Of a stretch of 64,000 nucleotides of DNA, positions 1-11,875 are shown piece after piece. Made by a program: the position numbers and the translations under genes. The first letter of the stretch is position 1; each line of letters begins with the position of its first letter. Source of the stretch: Allantophomopsis cytisporea (Eukaryota; Ascomycota; Leotiomycetes; Phacidiales; Phacidiaceae); contig CP103020.1 in assembly GCA_024752435.1 (NCBI GenBank), forward strand, positions 1,550,001-1,614,000. The letters are read 5' to 3'. The notes under the pieces are model-generated. The model searched no databases, was not told where the DNA came from, and was given only the letters and a program-made list of their open reading frames with translations.

Positions 1-1390
1 GGAGTAAGTTTGGAAGTCCCACGCGACTTTTGCTACACGTGAAGTCTTCCTTGAAATCTCTTATAGAGGCATTTGAAATGATGATTGCGAATCCGAGCTG
101 TATAGTTCCTGGAAGGCAAAGGTCCTGACAGGACAATAGAAGAGAGCGAAGGGGGATAATGCTCGTATTGCTCTTATGGCACGTAAGAGTTTCTGGGTGA
201 CGGTCTGTATGTTTACTCGCTATGAACCTGATGTTTTGGTAGTCCGAGCGTCCATCCTTTGCTTCGCGCCTGCCATCCAATCAAATTCCAATGTCATAAC
301 AACCCCCGGTAACCCTTTCACGCAAGTCCGTCATGAAAGCGGACGAGTTCATTAATTCATAAATCCATTAATAATTCACTGTTTTGAACATAAATCTGTT
401 ATGCAAGTTACCTTTACTCATACCATCTCACGATAACACTACGATGACCGTAAGGTAAGATAATGAAACGACATTTCAACGACAATGCACCCATTGCACG
501 TCATATCGAGAAAACGACGCTGTAGATACCTTTACTGGGCCGGTGCTTGGATCATTGTTACGATCAAGCACATCACCATCACCATGTTGGTCAATACATT
601 GGTCTTCGTACTCACAATTGCTCGGGATATACTTGGGACAGAAATTTGTGAGCCCGATTGATCGTATATTACAGTCGAGCTTAATATCTACTTCTAGACG
701 ATGATGGATAATCACTACACTTCCATGTTCTGAAGACATGTCGAAGACAGTGTTGCTATGCAAGAGATAGCCATTTGGTCCTAACAACGGAGCATTTCAA
801 AGAAGCAACGGGCATCGAGCCTCTTCATGAGTAGTTTTGGACTTGTTTCTTACAACTTGTAATCTGTTGTAATAACATAAATATCTACTGAGCTTGGATT
901 TCAGAGATTGTCGATGGTAAGCTCATACAACATTCATAGCCATGTACAGGTGATAATCTTAAGAAGGGCGACGGACTTCAAAAGATAACATGATGAAATG
1001 ATGCAGACCTTGATCGCATATCTTGATAGCGAGATGATTGCGTTATAAGTGGAGAGGCACAGTTTTTTACCTCCAATTTTCCATCACGACAAAAGACATG
1101 TTATAACCGTGTTGAAATTACGCGCTGTCAAGCATCCTTCTTGCTCTTACAATAATCACCTAGCCTTGCTACCTCATGCATTCTTGAGCTTGTTCGCGGC
1201 TAGGGGTTATGCTTTGGGAAGTCTGGACGGTTTGAAGAGGCGTCTTCGAGAAATGCAGATCACGTATGTAACATAAGGTATTCGGGTTCGGTGTTTGTGG
1301 CGCATGCGTTTTTATTCACCTTCTTTGCTGCTTGCAGTCATATCCCTCTCAAGGCTTATCCATACAGCATGGCATTCTACCCGCATATTC
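1..1390. other. Left edge, no supported gene
   Basis: I see no gene I can defend here. A 103-codon minus-strand ORF (476-787) has no recognisable motif, no clear splice context and no signal peptide. A 75-codon plus-strand ORF (1049-1276) is equally anonymous. Confidence 0.4.
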
Positions 1391-2039
1391 TCAAATAAGC
1401 GTTGAGGCACTGGAGTAGAGTATTACGAAGTATTTGAGAAGTGAAGTCTATTGATATCAATATGAGAGCATTGGAATGTACTTACATATCTTTCGTTTAA
1501 TCCCAGGAAGATGGGAGCTGGAACTTTTGCTTCATTTGGCACAGTATTTGTGATTTCTTGCCTCCATCTCCACTTCGGCCAAAAGCGTTGAATTAGCTCA
1601 TGAGTATCCGGCCTCTCGTCATCATCCGTATGTGCGTCGGACGGCGACAATTGCTTAATGATTTCAGAGCTTTCTCAAGTCAAGATCATGACCAAATAAA
1701 AGCCATCGCAATATCCCAAGTCAAGGCATTATGGAGCGCGTGAGAATAAGACTTGATCTTTCACAAAGACCATCACATCCAGCTGCAGCCAACAGTTTTG
1801 GTCTCTTAAATAGGCCAAGTATGCTTTTGGTTTGAATTTGATATACTCAGTTTTGGGTTGGGTGCATATGCCGTGGAACTGAAATGGAAGAGGTCCGTCA
1901 CCCACTCGTACCATAAGCTGCCCCTCATCATTGAGACACACATCAGATTGCCCCGCCTTTGAAGAAGAGCAAAGAAGTTCTTTGATGGCTCACAAAAATA
2001 ACTCAAGTGAATATCAACTCTACGTATGAACGCTTCCAA
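1391..2039 (-). CDS. Putative multi-exon gene of unknown function (5' end not fixed)
   Basis: Several minus-strand segments look like exons, not random ORFs. One, near 1488-1640, is rich in Asp/Glu and then Trp (FWPKWRWRQE) and ends at a good GTAAGT donor. A following stretch could then finish the gene at a TGA at 1391-1393. Upstream pieces (about 1740-1940 and 1930-2039) encode plausible globular sequence such as FQFHGICTQPKTEYIKF but lie in different frames. Joining them needs an intron or frameshift that I could not place. I recognise no family. It may be a real small gene running away from the Ubc8-like gene, or a decayed one. Confidence 0.3.
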
Positions 2040-2388
2040 ATCAAATTCTGTTCGATCTCATTAACTTGTGCACGATAATGCTCTGTAAGAGCAAACTAAC
2101 AAGATTCAGTATTCCTTGACTCAATACTTGACTCAGGCAACGTCCGGGTCTAGGCCGTCCGATAAAGTGTTCCGGAAATCATCGTGCTCACGCGATAACG
2201 CTCGGAGAACCCTTATCGAAACCGCCGATATCGAAGACGTCCACGGCCGAACCAACTCCTCAACTTCAACATCAGCGCATTCTTTCACCTTGAACATACA
2301 AAAACTCTCACTCACTCCACACCACCATTCATATACGTGTACTATCTACGATAGAGGCTATTGAGTAGGAGAGAAGGAAGTCGCCAAG

Positions 2389-3406
2389 ATGAGCAGTCCA
2401 AGGAGGAGAATCGAGACCGATGTAGGTTAACTCTATCAATGTACAAGATGAAGCTGACTCACCGTGTAGGTTATGAAGTAGGAGTCGCATACAGACGATC
2501 ATCACATGGCTTTGCTAATGTATCTATAGGATGTATGATTTGCCATTAATGATGTTTTGGACTGCGTTGTTAACGAAACTAGGCTCATGAGTGATTATGA
2601 GGTGACATTGGTGAACGATAATAGTAAGTCATAACACCAGAACTTTAAAGATGAACCACACAACTGACTGCAGAAACAGTGTAAGTTCAGCCCTCATATT
2701 CCGAATCCTTTTCTTATACGAAATAGGCAAGAATTTTTCGTACGATTCAAGGGTCCAGAAGAGAGTATGTTCTCGCCTCCCACCGCCCGTAAATCCGAAA
2801 ACTCACAATGATCAGCACCGTTCCAAGGCGGTATCTGGAAAGTCCACGTCGAACTACCCGACCAATATCCATATAAGTCGCCAAGTATTGGTTTCGTCAA
2901 CCGCATTTTCCACCCAAATATCGATGAGTTGTACGACCCCCAAGACATATCGCCATCGCCCCCCTAACATTTTATAGATCGGGCTCGGTTTGCTTGGATG
3001 TCATCAACCAGACTTGGTCACCGATGTTCGACATGATAAATATCTTCGAGGTGTTTCTTCCACAGTTGCTGCGATATCCAAACCCTACAGATCCCCTGAA
3101 TGGAGAGGCTGCGGCGCTGCTTATGCGAGAACCAAAGAACTACGATGCTAAGGTGAAGGGTAATTTCCCCCAAATGAACACCTATCCTATGCATTACCCA
3201 CGAAAATCTACTAAGGACGGATGTCATAAGCGCAATCAGGATTACAACATTTGCTGACTATGATAGAATACGTAACGAAGTACGCCTCTAAAGAAGCTGC
3301 CAACGAAGCAGGCGCAGAATCGGACGATGACGATGATATGAGCTCGGTTGGCAGCTTTGATGATGAGGATGACGAGGAACCGGCTGGTCAGATGGAGGAA
3401 GTTTAG
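2389..3406 (+). CDS. ubc8: Ubiquitin-conjugating enzyme E2, Ubc8/UBE2H type
   Basis: This E2 takes ubiquitin from E1 and passes it to substrates. Yeast Ubc8 serves the GID/CTLH ligase that degrades gluconeogenic enzymes. Eight exons (2389-2421, 2470-2477, 2583-2623, 2674-2680, 2727-2764, 2816-2930, 2978-3159, 3267-3406) give 187 residues. The start MSSPRRRIETDVMKLMSDYEV matches the family closely. The HPN motif (FHPNID) is followed by the active-site Cys in GSVCLDVINQTWSP, and the C-terminus is the acidic tail typical of Ubc8. Two exons are only 8 and 7 nt long. The 8-nt one restores Val-Met-Lys. The 7-nt one lies between CTGACTGCAG and GTAAGT and inserts Lys-Thr-Val before QEFFVRF, which is the least certain join. 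The family assignment is secure. Confidence 0.93.
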
Positions 3407-4396
3407 GTCTGGGAATTGCATGGTAGGAGTATGTTCTGGTCGGTGATTTTGACTGGGGCGTATTTGGCATTGGCATGGCTGGTTAGTTAGGTGCCGCGTT
3501 GGATTTTATGTTGAATTGAATTGATATTGAATATAGCCTGCGTGTGAGTTTCACTTATGATACTATAAGTTGAGGTTGGAAAGATTTGGGTGGATGGAAT
3601 AGGGAGAATAGCAGATCTCCTATTCTTTGGACATGTCTTTTCAAAGAATATTTAGTATTTGCAACAAATGCAGCAAAATTCTTGGAAAGGTGCATTTTTC
3701 ATGATAGATTGGACCGTGCTGAGAGAAAGCTCTCAACACATTGGCTACTTAGGAGCTACTTTTTAGTCTGGACAGCAATCAATTATTAACGGATGATGTG
3801 GTCTAAAACCCATCAAAGTGTATACATATCCCCTTTTTATCCAAGCCAACCCCATGTAGATATACACAATACACTCCTATCCTATTCCTGCTCACCAATC
3901 GGCCATGCTAACCCACCAGCGAACTTTACCTCAGATTCATATAGATTGTCAAAGCATCCAACGATATTAGCGCCAGATCAGATGTGTATATATTCAGTGC
4001 TCATGTTCAAAGACGACAGCAAACCTGGAGTGACTTGCAACTTGTATAGTCCTCCAAGACGGTCATAGCCTCGAAAATTTCCATGGTAGCCCTGAGTCTA
4101 CAGATTGGACAAATACACAAGAGCAAGATCGGACCAAATATTATGTCGACTCAAGATCATAGAGATCTGGATTGCTATTGAACATCATTTATCTATCCAA
4201 GTTTCGAACTCTTTGATATTTATAAAGTAGTGATTCTGACATACAATTCATTTGAGCTTCAAATCCGGAGTTTTTTCGGATGCATGTGCCACCCCCACTT
4301 CACAATAAATAACCCGATTGATTTTCAATACATATATATCTCACTCATTTTGCCTCCAAATATTTGTGCCTCCTTCTCTAACGTAACGATCACAAA
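3407..4396. other. Intergenic, nothing recognised
   Basis: This holds the 3' flank of the Ubc8-like gene and the promoter of the APH-like kinase gene. ORFs at 3586-3789 and 3793-4068 have no family features. A pyrimidine-rich stretch and a TATATATATC-like string lie just upstream of the ATG at 4397. Confidence 0.5.
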
Positions 4397-5545
4397 ATGA
4401 GCAGCGACACGGAAATTATGCTCCCCGATTTCTCGGATGCAACAATTGTGTCCCTTCTCGAATTTATATCCCTGGGACCTCCAAAATCCATCAAATCTAT
4501 GCGAGTCACTGCTGCTTTTCATGTTATATACGTCCTCACCTATCATCCCGATGTTGATTACATCTTACGAGTTGCCGGAAATCATGTGCCCAGCATCAAG
4601 ACCGAAAACGAGGCGGCTATTTTGATGTGGCTCAAAGAGAACACCAATGTTCCAGTGCCGGATGTAATCGCTTTCGATTCCACAACCAATAACAAACTTG
4701 GCCGGGAATATATAATTCTCAGTCGCTGTCCCGGCGTGGCGATATCTGATATTTACGACTCTTTGACAGTCCACCAATTGGATCACATTGTACTTCAGCT
4801 AATAGATATATTATCTGAGCTGCACCGACATCCCTTTTCTCAGATCGGGGGGTTGAAATTTTCGTCTGAAAGTGAAAAGCAAAGGGAAATTATAGCCGGA
4901 ACTGTATTGGATGAACATTTTTGGTTCATCCACGATATCCAGAAGTATTTTCCTTCGGAAACTTTCGACAGCATTAATTACCACGGACCTTTTGATACAT
5001 ATACCGAATACGCCGCTTCAGCTATCAAGTCCTATCTTCACGTCACCAAGCTTCATAGCGCTTTGAAAGATCATTTGAAGCCATTCTTACCACGAATATC
5101 CGCATTTCTAGACTTGTTACCGGAACATGCTTCGGATTTGAACAAGACTGAGATCCGGCTAGCGCACAAAGACCTTCACTTTGCCAATGTTCTTTACATC
5201 CCCGAGACCGGGAAAATTTCAGCGATAATCGATTGGGAGTTTGCTGGAACTGTTCCTTTTCCTCAATGGGACCCAGTCAGGGCTTTTTTGTGGAACGCGC
5301 GACCCGGTCAAGATTCCTTTAAGGAGAAAAATCGATTGAGGAGCCGTTTTGTTGAGTTGTGCCGGGAAAATGATGCTCGATTCCTTGCGGATGCTGAGTT
5401 TGCAAACACTCTCCAAGAAGCGTTGCATTTGGTGAGAAACTCCCTTAGGGGAATAACAACCAATGTCCCAAGGAACTTGCATGCGGATGCAGTGGACAAA
5501 TGGACCAAAGATCTTGAGAAGGGGCTAAAGGTATTTGGTGTTTAG
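4397..5545 (+). CDS. APH-family phosphotransferase (aminoglycoside phosphotransferase-like kinase)
   Basis: This single-exon gene encodes 382 residues. The C-terminal lobe carries the family's catalytic block, HKDLHFANVLY (Brenner-type HxDxxxxN loop, around residue 258), followed by IIDWEFAG, which holds the metal-binding Asp. The N-lobe has the usual NVPVPDVIAFD stretch and YIILSRCPG, the hinge-like segment. Such kinases are abundant in filamentous ascomycetes and most have no known substrate, so antibiotic resistance should not be assumed. A broken paralogue lies about 4 kb away on the other strand (9639-10938) and shares the xVPVPxVIAFD and IIDWE-type motifs. All key residues are present here, so I regard it as functional. 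Confidence 0.88.
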   Translation: MSSDTEIMLPDFSDATIVSLLEFISLGPPKSIKSMRVTAAFHVIYVLTYHPDVDYILRVAGNHVPSIKTENEAAILMWLKENTNVPVPDVIAFDSTTNNKLGREYIILSRCPGVAISDIYDSLTVHQLDHIVLQLIDILSELHRHPFSQIGGLKFSSESEKQREIIAGTVLDEHFWFIHDIQKYFPSETFDSINYHGPFDTYTEYAASAIKSYLHVTKLHSALKDHLKPFLPRISAFLDLLPEHASDLNKTEIRLAHKDLHFANVLYIPETGKISAIIDWEFAGTVPFPQWDPVRAFLWNARPGQDSFKEKNRLRSRFVELCRENDARFLADAEFANTLQEALHLVRNSLRGITTNVPRNLHADAVDKWTKDLEKGLKVFGV

Positions 5546-7591
5546 AGTGTGAGATATGTAGTAAACTCTTGGCTACCTGTAGTTCTCTACCATTCGTACG
5601 GCAGTAGTAAGCAGTAGTGACTTCTCTTGGAGCTTGTGGAATAGCGGGATATTAGAAAACGTTGAACTCCAATTCACCAATTGAAGCCTCGAATTTTAAA
5701 GCTCATGGTCGAGAGACGGCCAATCATTAGGTACTATAGAGCTCCTTCTATTGTACCTTATAAGCATCTCTTGATAGTACCTGTTAGCAAGCAAGACATT
5801 GAGTCCCTGGATTTAGCATAGATACGTTAATCCACACGTTTGAGATCTTCTGGTCCGGAATACAATTACTCCCAAAACACAACTGCGGAGTCCCGTCTGG
5901 ATAATACATCTAGTATATGTTGTTCAATCGAAAAATTTAGTTAGTCTTGTGAGCTGAGCACTTTCCCTTCGACCCTTTAGCGAAATGGACACTATTCTCG
6001 TCTGCTATCAGCGTAAAACGATCTGCAACCCAGAAGGTTTTTAACATAGTCAGATACCAAGCAAGCACAAATCCAGTGACATGTTGGGAAGTGCTATCCG
6101 ACCAATGAAATACCATATAAAGGGAAATATACGGTATCCGGGTCCATGCATTACCGGTCCATCAACAATATACAATGAATAAATTGTCCACCCAAAATAT
6201 TGTACCAAATCCAAGTCCAACCACCACCACAGCGGGCTTTCATTGCTGGCTGTGAGCCATAGCCGTAGTTGACAAAGTCCTCGAAAGTTAAGATGATATG
6301 ATAGTTAACAACGCAGAAAGCTCCAATGCCTCGAAACCCGTCAAGAGTAGATGTGCATTGTAGTGCCGATCGATGGGTGGTGTAAGGAAAATAGAGATGA
6401 AAGAAGGGAGTACTTGTAGTAACAAAGAATATAGCTCTTGCAATAGTTTTGGAGCATATCGCCTATGCCATGGCTCACTGATAATGATTTGCTTTGTCAC
6501 CTTCTTGATAATAATTGAAGGGAAAATTATTGAGCTTCGAAGGAATTCTAGTGGGAACGTAGTAAATGTTCCACTGCAATATTCGAGACATATCAGAAGA
6601 ATAAGCAAAATACATTCATAAATGAAATCCTCTTGATCGCCTTCACTTGTAATCTTTATTCTTACCAAGGTTAAGCGCTCTAGCTGAAGACGTTGAGTTT
6701 AGGTAAAGTCATGACAATCGCTTATCTTCTACATCTTCCGTAAACATGTAAGCAAGCCACTATTGAAGCTCGGCCGTTCTCCCCTGCGACTCGAAGGCGA
6801 AGTAGGTTGTCTCAGTCTATAGACTGATGGCCCATGGCAGCATCCCCTGGTTGGAGAAACTAAGTCTCGTAAAAGAACTTGGCGTGACCTGTTATTGCGG
6901 CTAGTGTTACTTGACTCCTCGAGCATACCTGTCGACCTCATATTGCCGACTCAAGCATCTGAACAGTGGGACTGGTTGAGTCACTTCAACTTTTCTTACA
7001 AAAGAATAGGTGAATATGAGATTATTCCCAGATTTGATGATATATTTTAGGTTGCCGGACTCCGAATAATCCTGCTCAGTGATATCCATAGTCATATCTA
7101 ACCTTCTTAGCGACAGGACTTTTCCAATAACCATTGAAGAGGAGAGACGAGGAGAGTAGTAGTAGTAGTAGTAGTAACAGTAATAGTAGATCAACACAGG
7201 GTCAATAAATCGAACAAAAAGTACCTTTGACTCGGTGACTGATTCTAATTTCAAAGACTCGATCATTTCCCTGAATCGAACATGGGACCCGAGCAAATAG
7301 TACTTAAGTCTACTCGACTTGAAGACCAATTAACACTACTTACAGCGTATCTGCCGTGTCGGTTGCTTGTTGTGCGGTGAGGAATATCAAAATTATTTCT
7401 TAAAACTATCATAAGATCTCTTTATAGTAGTTAAAAACTAAATATTAATCTAAATCTATTCGAAACAAACTGCGGAACTAAAGTCAACGAGATTGTAGGC
7501 ATCACTTGAAACAAAATTTAGCATCAAAGCGACAATGTGATCTGATCCACTCTATAGGGACTATTTAACACGTGCGGTTCATAATAACAGA
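5546..7591. other. Intergenic, about 2 kb without a supported gene
   Basis: Minus-strand ORFs at 6288-6668, 6729-6941 and 6907-7329 have atypical composition. One contains a Tyr run produced by a trinucleotide repeat. No domain, splice pattern or RNA gene could be defended. Confidence 0.45.
7154..7188. repeat. Short (AGT)n microsatellite
   Basis: About seven consecutive AGT triplets are followed by an imperfect tail (AGTAACAGTAATAGTAG). On the minus strand this produces the poly-Tyr stretch in an otherwise unsupported ORF. Confidence 0.85.
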
Positions 7592-8520
7592 TCAGTCAAA
7601 AAGTGCTGCATCAGGATTTGCTCTATCCATTTGCTGCTTCTGATCCGCATCCTTCATCTTCTCCAGCTCCAATAATTTGGCTTTACATTGCTTCTTGTTG
7701 AAGTGGTCAGGCCATCCGTGGCGGAGATATATGTTATAAACGTCCTGAGCATATCAAATCAGCTTTCGCAACCTCACCACAACAGGGCCGAGCCTTCTGA
7801 ACCTACCGATACATGCTTCCTCTCCCTATCCCTCGCCTTACGCTGCTCCTTATCAAGCTCACTCTCCTCTCTATCATCATCACCACTGCTGTCATCTTGA
7901 ACATGCCATGGCTCCAAGTGCCCTTGCTGCACCAAAATCTCCTCGTCAGCACTCGACATGGCACGCCTATAAAACCTCCCCGTCACCGGCTGACCAATCG
8001 GGTTCGGTACTAACATCCACACCAACCTCACATATCTCTGCGTCCAATTGTCCAAAAATTTTGTGATGGATGTCGTGCGGTGAGCCTTCCATTTCTCTGC
8101 TTCCGGTAGAGCCTCGTAATCTTCATAAGGTATTGTGATGTAAGATCCCGTAAGACAGAACTCAGTTATGGTGCCTTCGTTGGTGTCGAGAATCAAAGAC
8201 GTGCCGAGATACGATTCGGCGCGGGCGAGGTATATGCAATGGGCCGGGAGGGAGTAAAATGGCAGCCTATTTTGGTTGTCCAAGTAGCAGATTGGAATGG
8301 TTTCCCAGTGAATGAGGAGTTCTTCAGATGACTTCTCTGGGCGGAGGTATGGGAGGTGGCATAGTAGGTCGAGGACGGTTCCGTTTTTCCCTTCTATATT
8401 GATTGAGGTCCAGCCATTTACAGGCGGTACAGTGAGTGTGCTGTTGTTCAGATATGGGTGGCGGATGACTATCTGATAGAATCTTAGGACGGCGTTGACG
8501 GTTTCATGGCGGGAGTACAT
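7592..8520 (-). CDS. Conserved-looking 288-aa protein of unknown function
   Basis: Two exons (8520-7807 and 7744-7592) join in phase across a 62-bp intron with a GTAGGT donor, a GCTGATT branch site and a CTCAG acceptor. The first exon encodes a globular region with many Tyr, Trp and Pro residues. It then becomes acidic and charged (SSGDDDREESELDKEQRKARD). The second exon adds HGWPDHFNKKQCKAKLLEL and a short helical, charged tail, possibly a coiled coil. No signal peptide or membrane segment is visible. A TTGTCAG acceptor-like sequence just 5' of the ATG leaves room for a further upstream exon. I do not recognise the family. The clean splice join makes it a real gene. Confidence 0.65.
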
Positions 8521-9638
8521 GTTGAAGTTGTGCTGACAAGGAATTGATTATGAATTGAGCACTTAACCATTGATTAATAATAATTACGATATTTGTTAAA
8601 TTGTAAGGGAATTAAAATATGTTTTCCAACGGTATACGATTTATAGGTATGTACCTTCGTTGCCGGTGTCTTCTCTGTCCACGTTGTAGACAGTAGTGCG
8701 AAGCTATATTACGCTCGGTTCTGAACTAAGCTCACACTATTAAGGTTACTCGTTATCCTTGAGTTATAACTACAATAGCTCAGATTCTATATAAATGCCA
8801 GCCAAGTTTTGACTGTAAGCTTATTTATTTATTCCGTGCCTTATATGGATATGTAATTATCTTAGTTCTTGAAATTTACTCTCTATGCTAGTAATTGTTA
8901 TGTCTAAGCAAGTGTTTGAGACTTTATATGAATTGTTGAGCTTACTGTATCTATTTAATAACCGGTTCCCTATTAAATCTTATAAAAAATTAGATTTAAG
9001 AGAAATCCGGTATCTTCAAAAGTACTACCTCAAATTTGAAATGTTTACATCTCTTACTCGTCAAATTAATAGGGGCAAGAGACATCCTAGCTTCCACTAT
9101 CTCTGCGTGATTGAACTTGATTGCGATTTTGTATTTGTAATCATATAATCAGAAGTTGCGCGTTATCTGAGGTCCTGATCCTTCAGCCAGAGATATTCTA
9201 AGAATTCGATTTCATTATCTTGGTCAACTTCGTATATCAACTCAAGTACTCCCTGGCTTGAAGTGTTCCCTTGCACTTTGTGTTTTTGATCAATCTGTTC
9301 TTATTTCTTTGTAGAGTCTCGATATACTTCCCCTTTTCTTTGCGAGTTTATTTCTAGACAAGGCTACTCTCGTACCTTGCTTTTGTAATGATATCCTCTT
9401 GGATTTATCCTGACTTGACCTACCTCTCAATGACTGCTACAGGAAAAATACTTGCTCTCGGTCTTTTAGACGCGTTTTCACATATTTACCTTTAGCCAGG
9501 AGTTTCATTGATGACTTTCTAGGGTGAGTCATACTCCAAAAAGGTAGTCATTCTTTTAATCGAAGTTGGAAGATGGCACCTTTTTTTAGTTGTACCACTT
9601 TCAAGCTACTGAGTCAGCCAGTCGATAATTGAAATACA
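8521..9638. other. AT-rich stretch with possible decayed coding sequence
   Basis: An 87-codon plus-strand ORF (8885-9148) is Leu/Phe/Tyr-rich and unrecognised. On the minus strand around 9170-9300 a hydrophilic open stretch (for example EVDQDNEIEFLEYLWLKD) is interrupted by stops on both sides, which suggests an old pseudogene. Nothing functional can be supported. Confidence 0.3.
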
Positions 9639-10938
9639 TTACAACCTCAACCCTGCCTGTAAAATATCCATCAACCTGGGGAATTCGCCCTTTTCTACCG
9701 CATCAACCCATTGCTCGATCCTCTTCAGATAGATACCATCCCCACAGCGAGCGACTGCCCGGAAAAAATCCTCCTTTAACGCGCTCTCGTTGATCTCAGC
9801 ATCCCAGTTCGGTTGTAAGTAGCACAAACGCGCATGATAGAATTTCCTTAGTTGGGTCTTTTCATACTCCGCCGGATGGATCCAGTATAGCTCATTCTTT
9901 CCTTCGTTATCGAGCTCATCTTCGCTACCATCAGGCGCTTCAGATTCTTTAGGACTCTCATCGGCATACTCTTGGCGTTTTGGTTCCTTCTCCCTGTTTG
10001 ATCCCTCTAAAAATTTGGGCATTTTGGTAGCTACCCATCGTGGCATAGCCGAAACACACTCCCAGTCGATCACAGCGGTAATGTTTCCTTCCTCATCTAT
10101 CAAGATGTTGCTGAGTGAGAGATCTTCGTGCCAGATGACTGTTCGCTCAGGAGGACTCTGGTAGAGAGGAAAGATCTTAGGGAGAAGATTGATCAGTTTT
10201 TGAGCAAGCGCCAAGGCGAATATAGCATCTTCCTGGTCTTCCTCATCCTCGGCTTCCTCTTTTGCTGTGATTTGGTCTTTGACAATGATTTCGAGGTAAG
10301 AGGCAAGCGAGTCATGGCTTGAGCGGAAGGGTCCACGACCAACATCATAATCAAAGTGGTTGTGCCAAAAAAAAAAACATCCCAGAAACCACCTCGCCCG
10401 GTTGCTCCCTCCGGCTGATTTCTTCGTCGCTGACTGTCAACGTCCCAGTCCCAAAGAAGCTATGACAGGAGATTTGCGCTTGAAGCTCGGCAATGCGCTG
10501 AACGATGGCCACTTTCTGGAGCATGATCAAAGTCCGCCATCGCTTGTACGCCGAAATACCTGGCATCAGCTCCATTTGGATCCATTCGAATTCAATCTCA
10601 TTGTTAGCTGAGTCATCGAATGCGATCACTTCCGGTACAGGGACATCTGTCGCGCGGCGAAGGAAGCGTAGTGTCGCCACCTCACCTCGGGTCTTGTTGC
10701 GAGGGTGAACGGGTAGTCAGACCCTCATGAGCAATTTCCGCTGACTCGTCTGAACCAGATAGAGTTTGTTAAACGCGCCTTCCGCATGAAATGAAACTTC
10801 ACAAGCTTCTGCATCCTCTAATTCGAGCTTTTTGTGACACACTTTCACGATATCCTCCAGTTTTAGCTCTCGAGCCCAGACCGGCGCAAGATCAAGCCCG
10901 CGGTCGTCCCAAGCAAGTCCGTCTCAAGCGGAGGACAT
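9639..10938 (-). pseudogene. Broken APH-family phosphotransferase paralogue
   Basis: On the minus strand a full-length APH-like kinase can be followed from an ATG at 10938 to a stop at 9639, but it is broken in three places. An in-frame TGA lies at codon 5 (10926-10924). A second TGA (10719-10717) follows LLMRV, where the family continues with a Pro-containing loop. A run of eleven T (10377-10367) shifts the frame just after VSGMFF. Downstream the catalytic loop survives (VIWHEDLSLSNILIDEEG, then AVIDWECV). The TGA changes fit C-to-T mutation (CGA or TCA to TGA) but are not proof of RIP. One homopolymer error could explain the frameshift, but not the two nonsense codons. The C-terminal 191 codons remain open. 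Confidence 0.8.
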
Positions 10939-11875
10939 TTCGCACTTCCGATGAGACTGCCCATCTAAGCCCAACGGAACAGAGTAACAGAAAATGAATA
11001 GTGAAAGTGAGGCAGAGTATGTAGAAGCAAAGAAAAGGTGTAGGGGTGTGTTAGTTAAGAATGTGAAAGTTATGATTGATGTAGAGTAATCGTAACCTCA
11101 CGGCGCAACAATACCTATGACTATCGTGCACGGGCCATGGAACAGGCGTAGCCTAACAGCTTTTGAAGTGTAATTATTGCCAGGCCCAGGCGGTCCCTTA
11201 AGATCTAAGAACTAGTGGATATCACCTTATTCAAAACAACTCCTAGCTTTTTTATACTTGTCAAATTTTGAAGTAGCATCAGCTCAGCATATTTACACAA
11301 AGCAGGAGTATTTACAGCGCCAGAGGAGATGACTCATTGTAGATATAGTCGATTATCTTATATCGACATTATATGGGGCGAATACCTGAAGTCCACTTAG
11401 CTCTCAAGATCAATGCTATGATATTATCAGTACTTCATTATACTAATATATACACATCCTACTCACCTACTATTGTTAGTGTGCCCGTGCGTATTGTAGT
11501 GGCATTAGATCGTTTCGTCTCTTGGAACCGTGTTTGCTCTGCAGCAGTCACTTTGTTAACTACAGTACACACGTACAAGAAGGATCATTACGATGAATGT
11601 AATAATGAAACTTGTATTTGAATAAAGCAAGTGATGGTCCATTACATGGCGTTGCAAGTCTATTATTTTGACGCGCATTCGAGTGTTTGAGGGGGGTGCA
11701 TAATAATAATAATAATACATACGCAGAAATAAATGAAATTCCCTACTGAAACCCCTCCTTAGTCTATACTCTCCGTATCATGCTGATTTCCCAATGACAC
11801 AAATACAATTTAACGTATCAGAATGAAAGAAAAATGTTAATTTCGATATTAAATACTCATCTATAAATTATGTGG
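10939..11875. other. Intergenic, nothing recognised
   Basis: Only anonymous ORFs are seen (for example 11373-11621). A short (AAT)n run lies near 11701-11717. Confidence 0.5.

Noticed and set aside
476..787. 103-codon minus-strand ORF as a secreted Cys protein
   Set aside because: It has a few Cys but no signal peptide and no supporting splice or motif evidence.
6907..7329. 140-codon minus-strand ORF with a poly-Tyr stretch
   Set aside because: The Tyr run is a translated AGT microsatellite, and there are no domain or splice features.
8885..9148. 87-codon Leu/Phe-rich ORF as a membrane protein
   Set aside because: AT-rich sequence yields such frames by chance, and neighbouring opposite-strand remnants look more coding-like.
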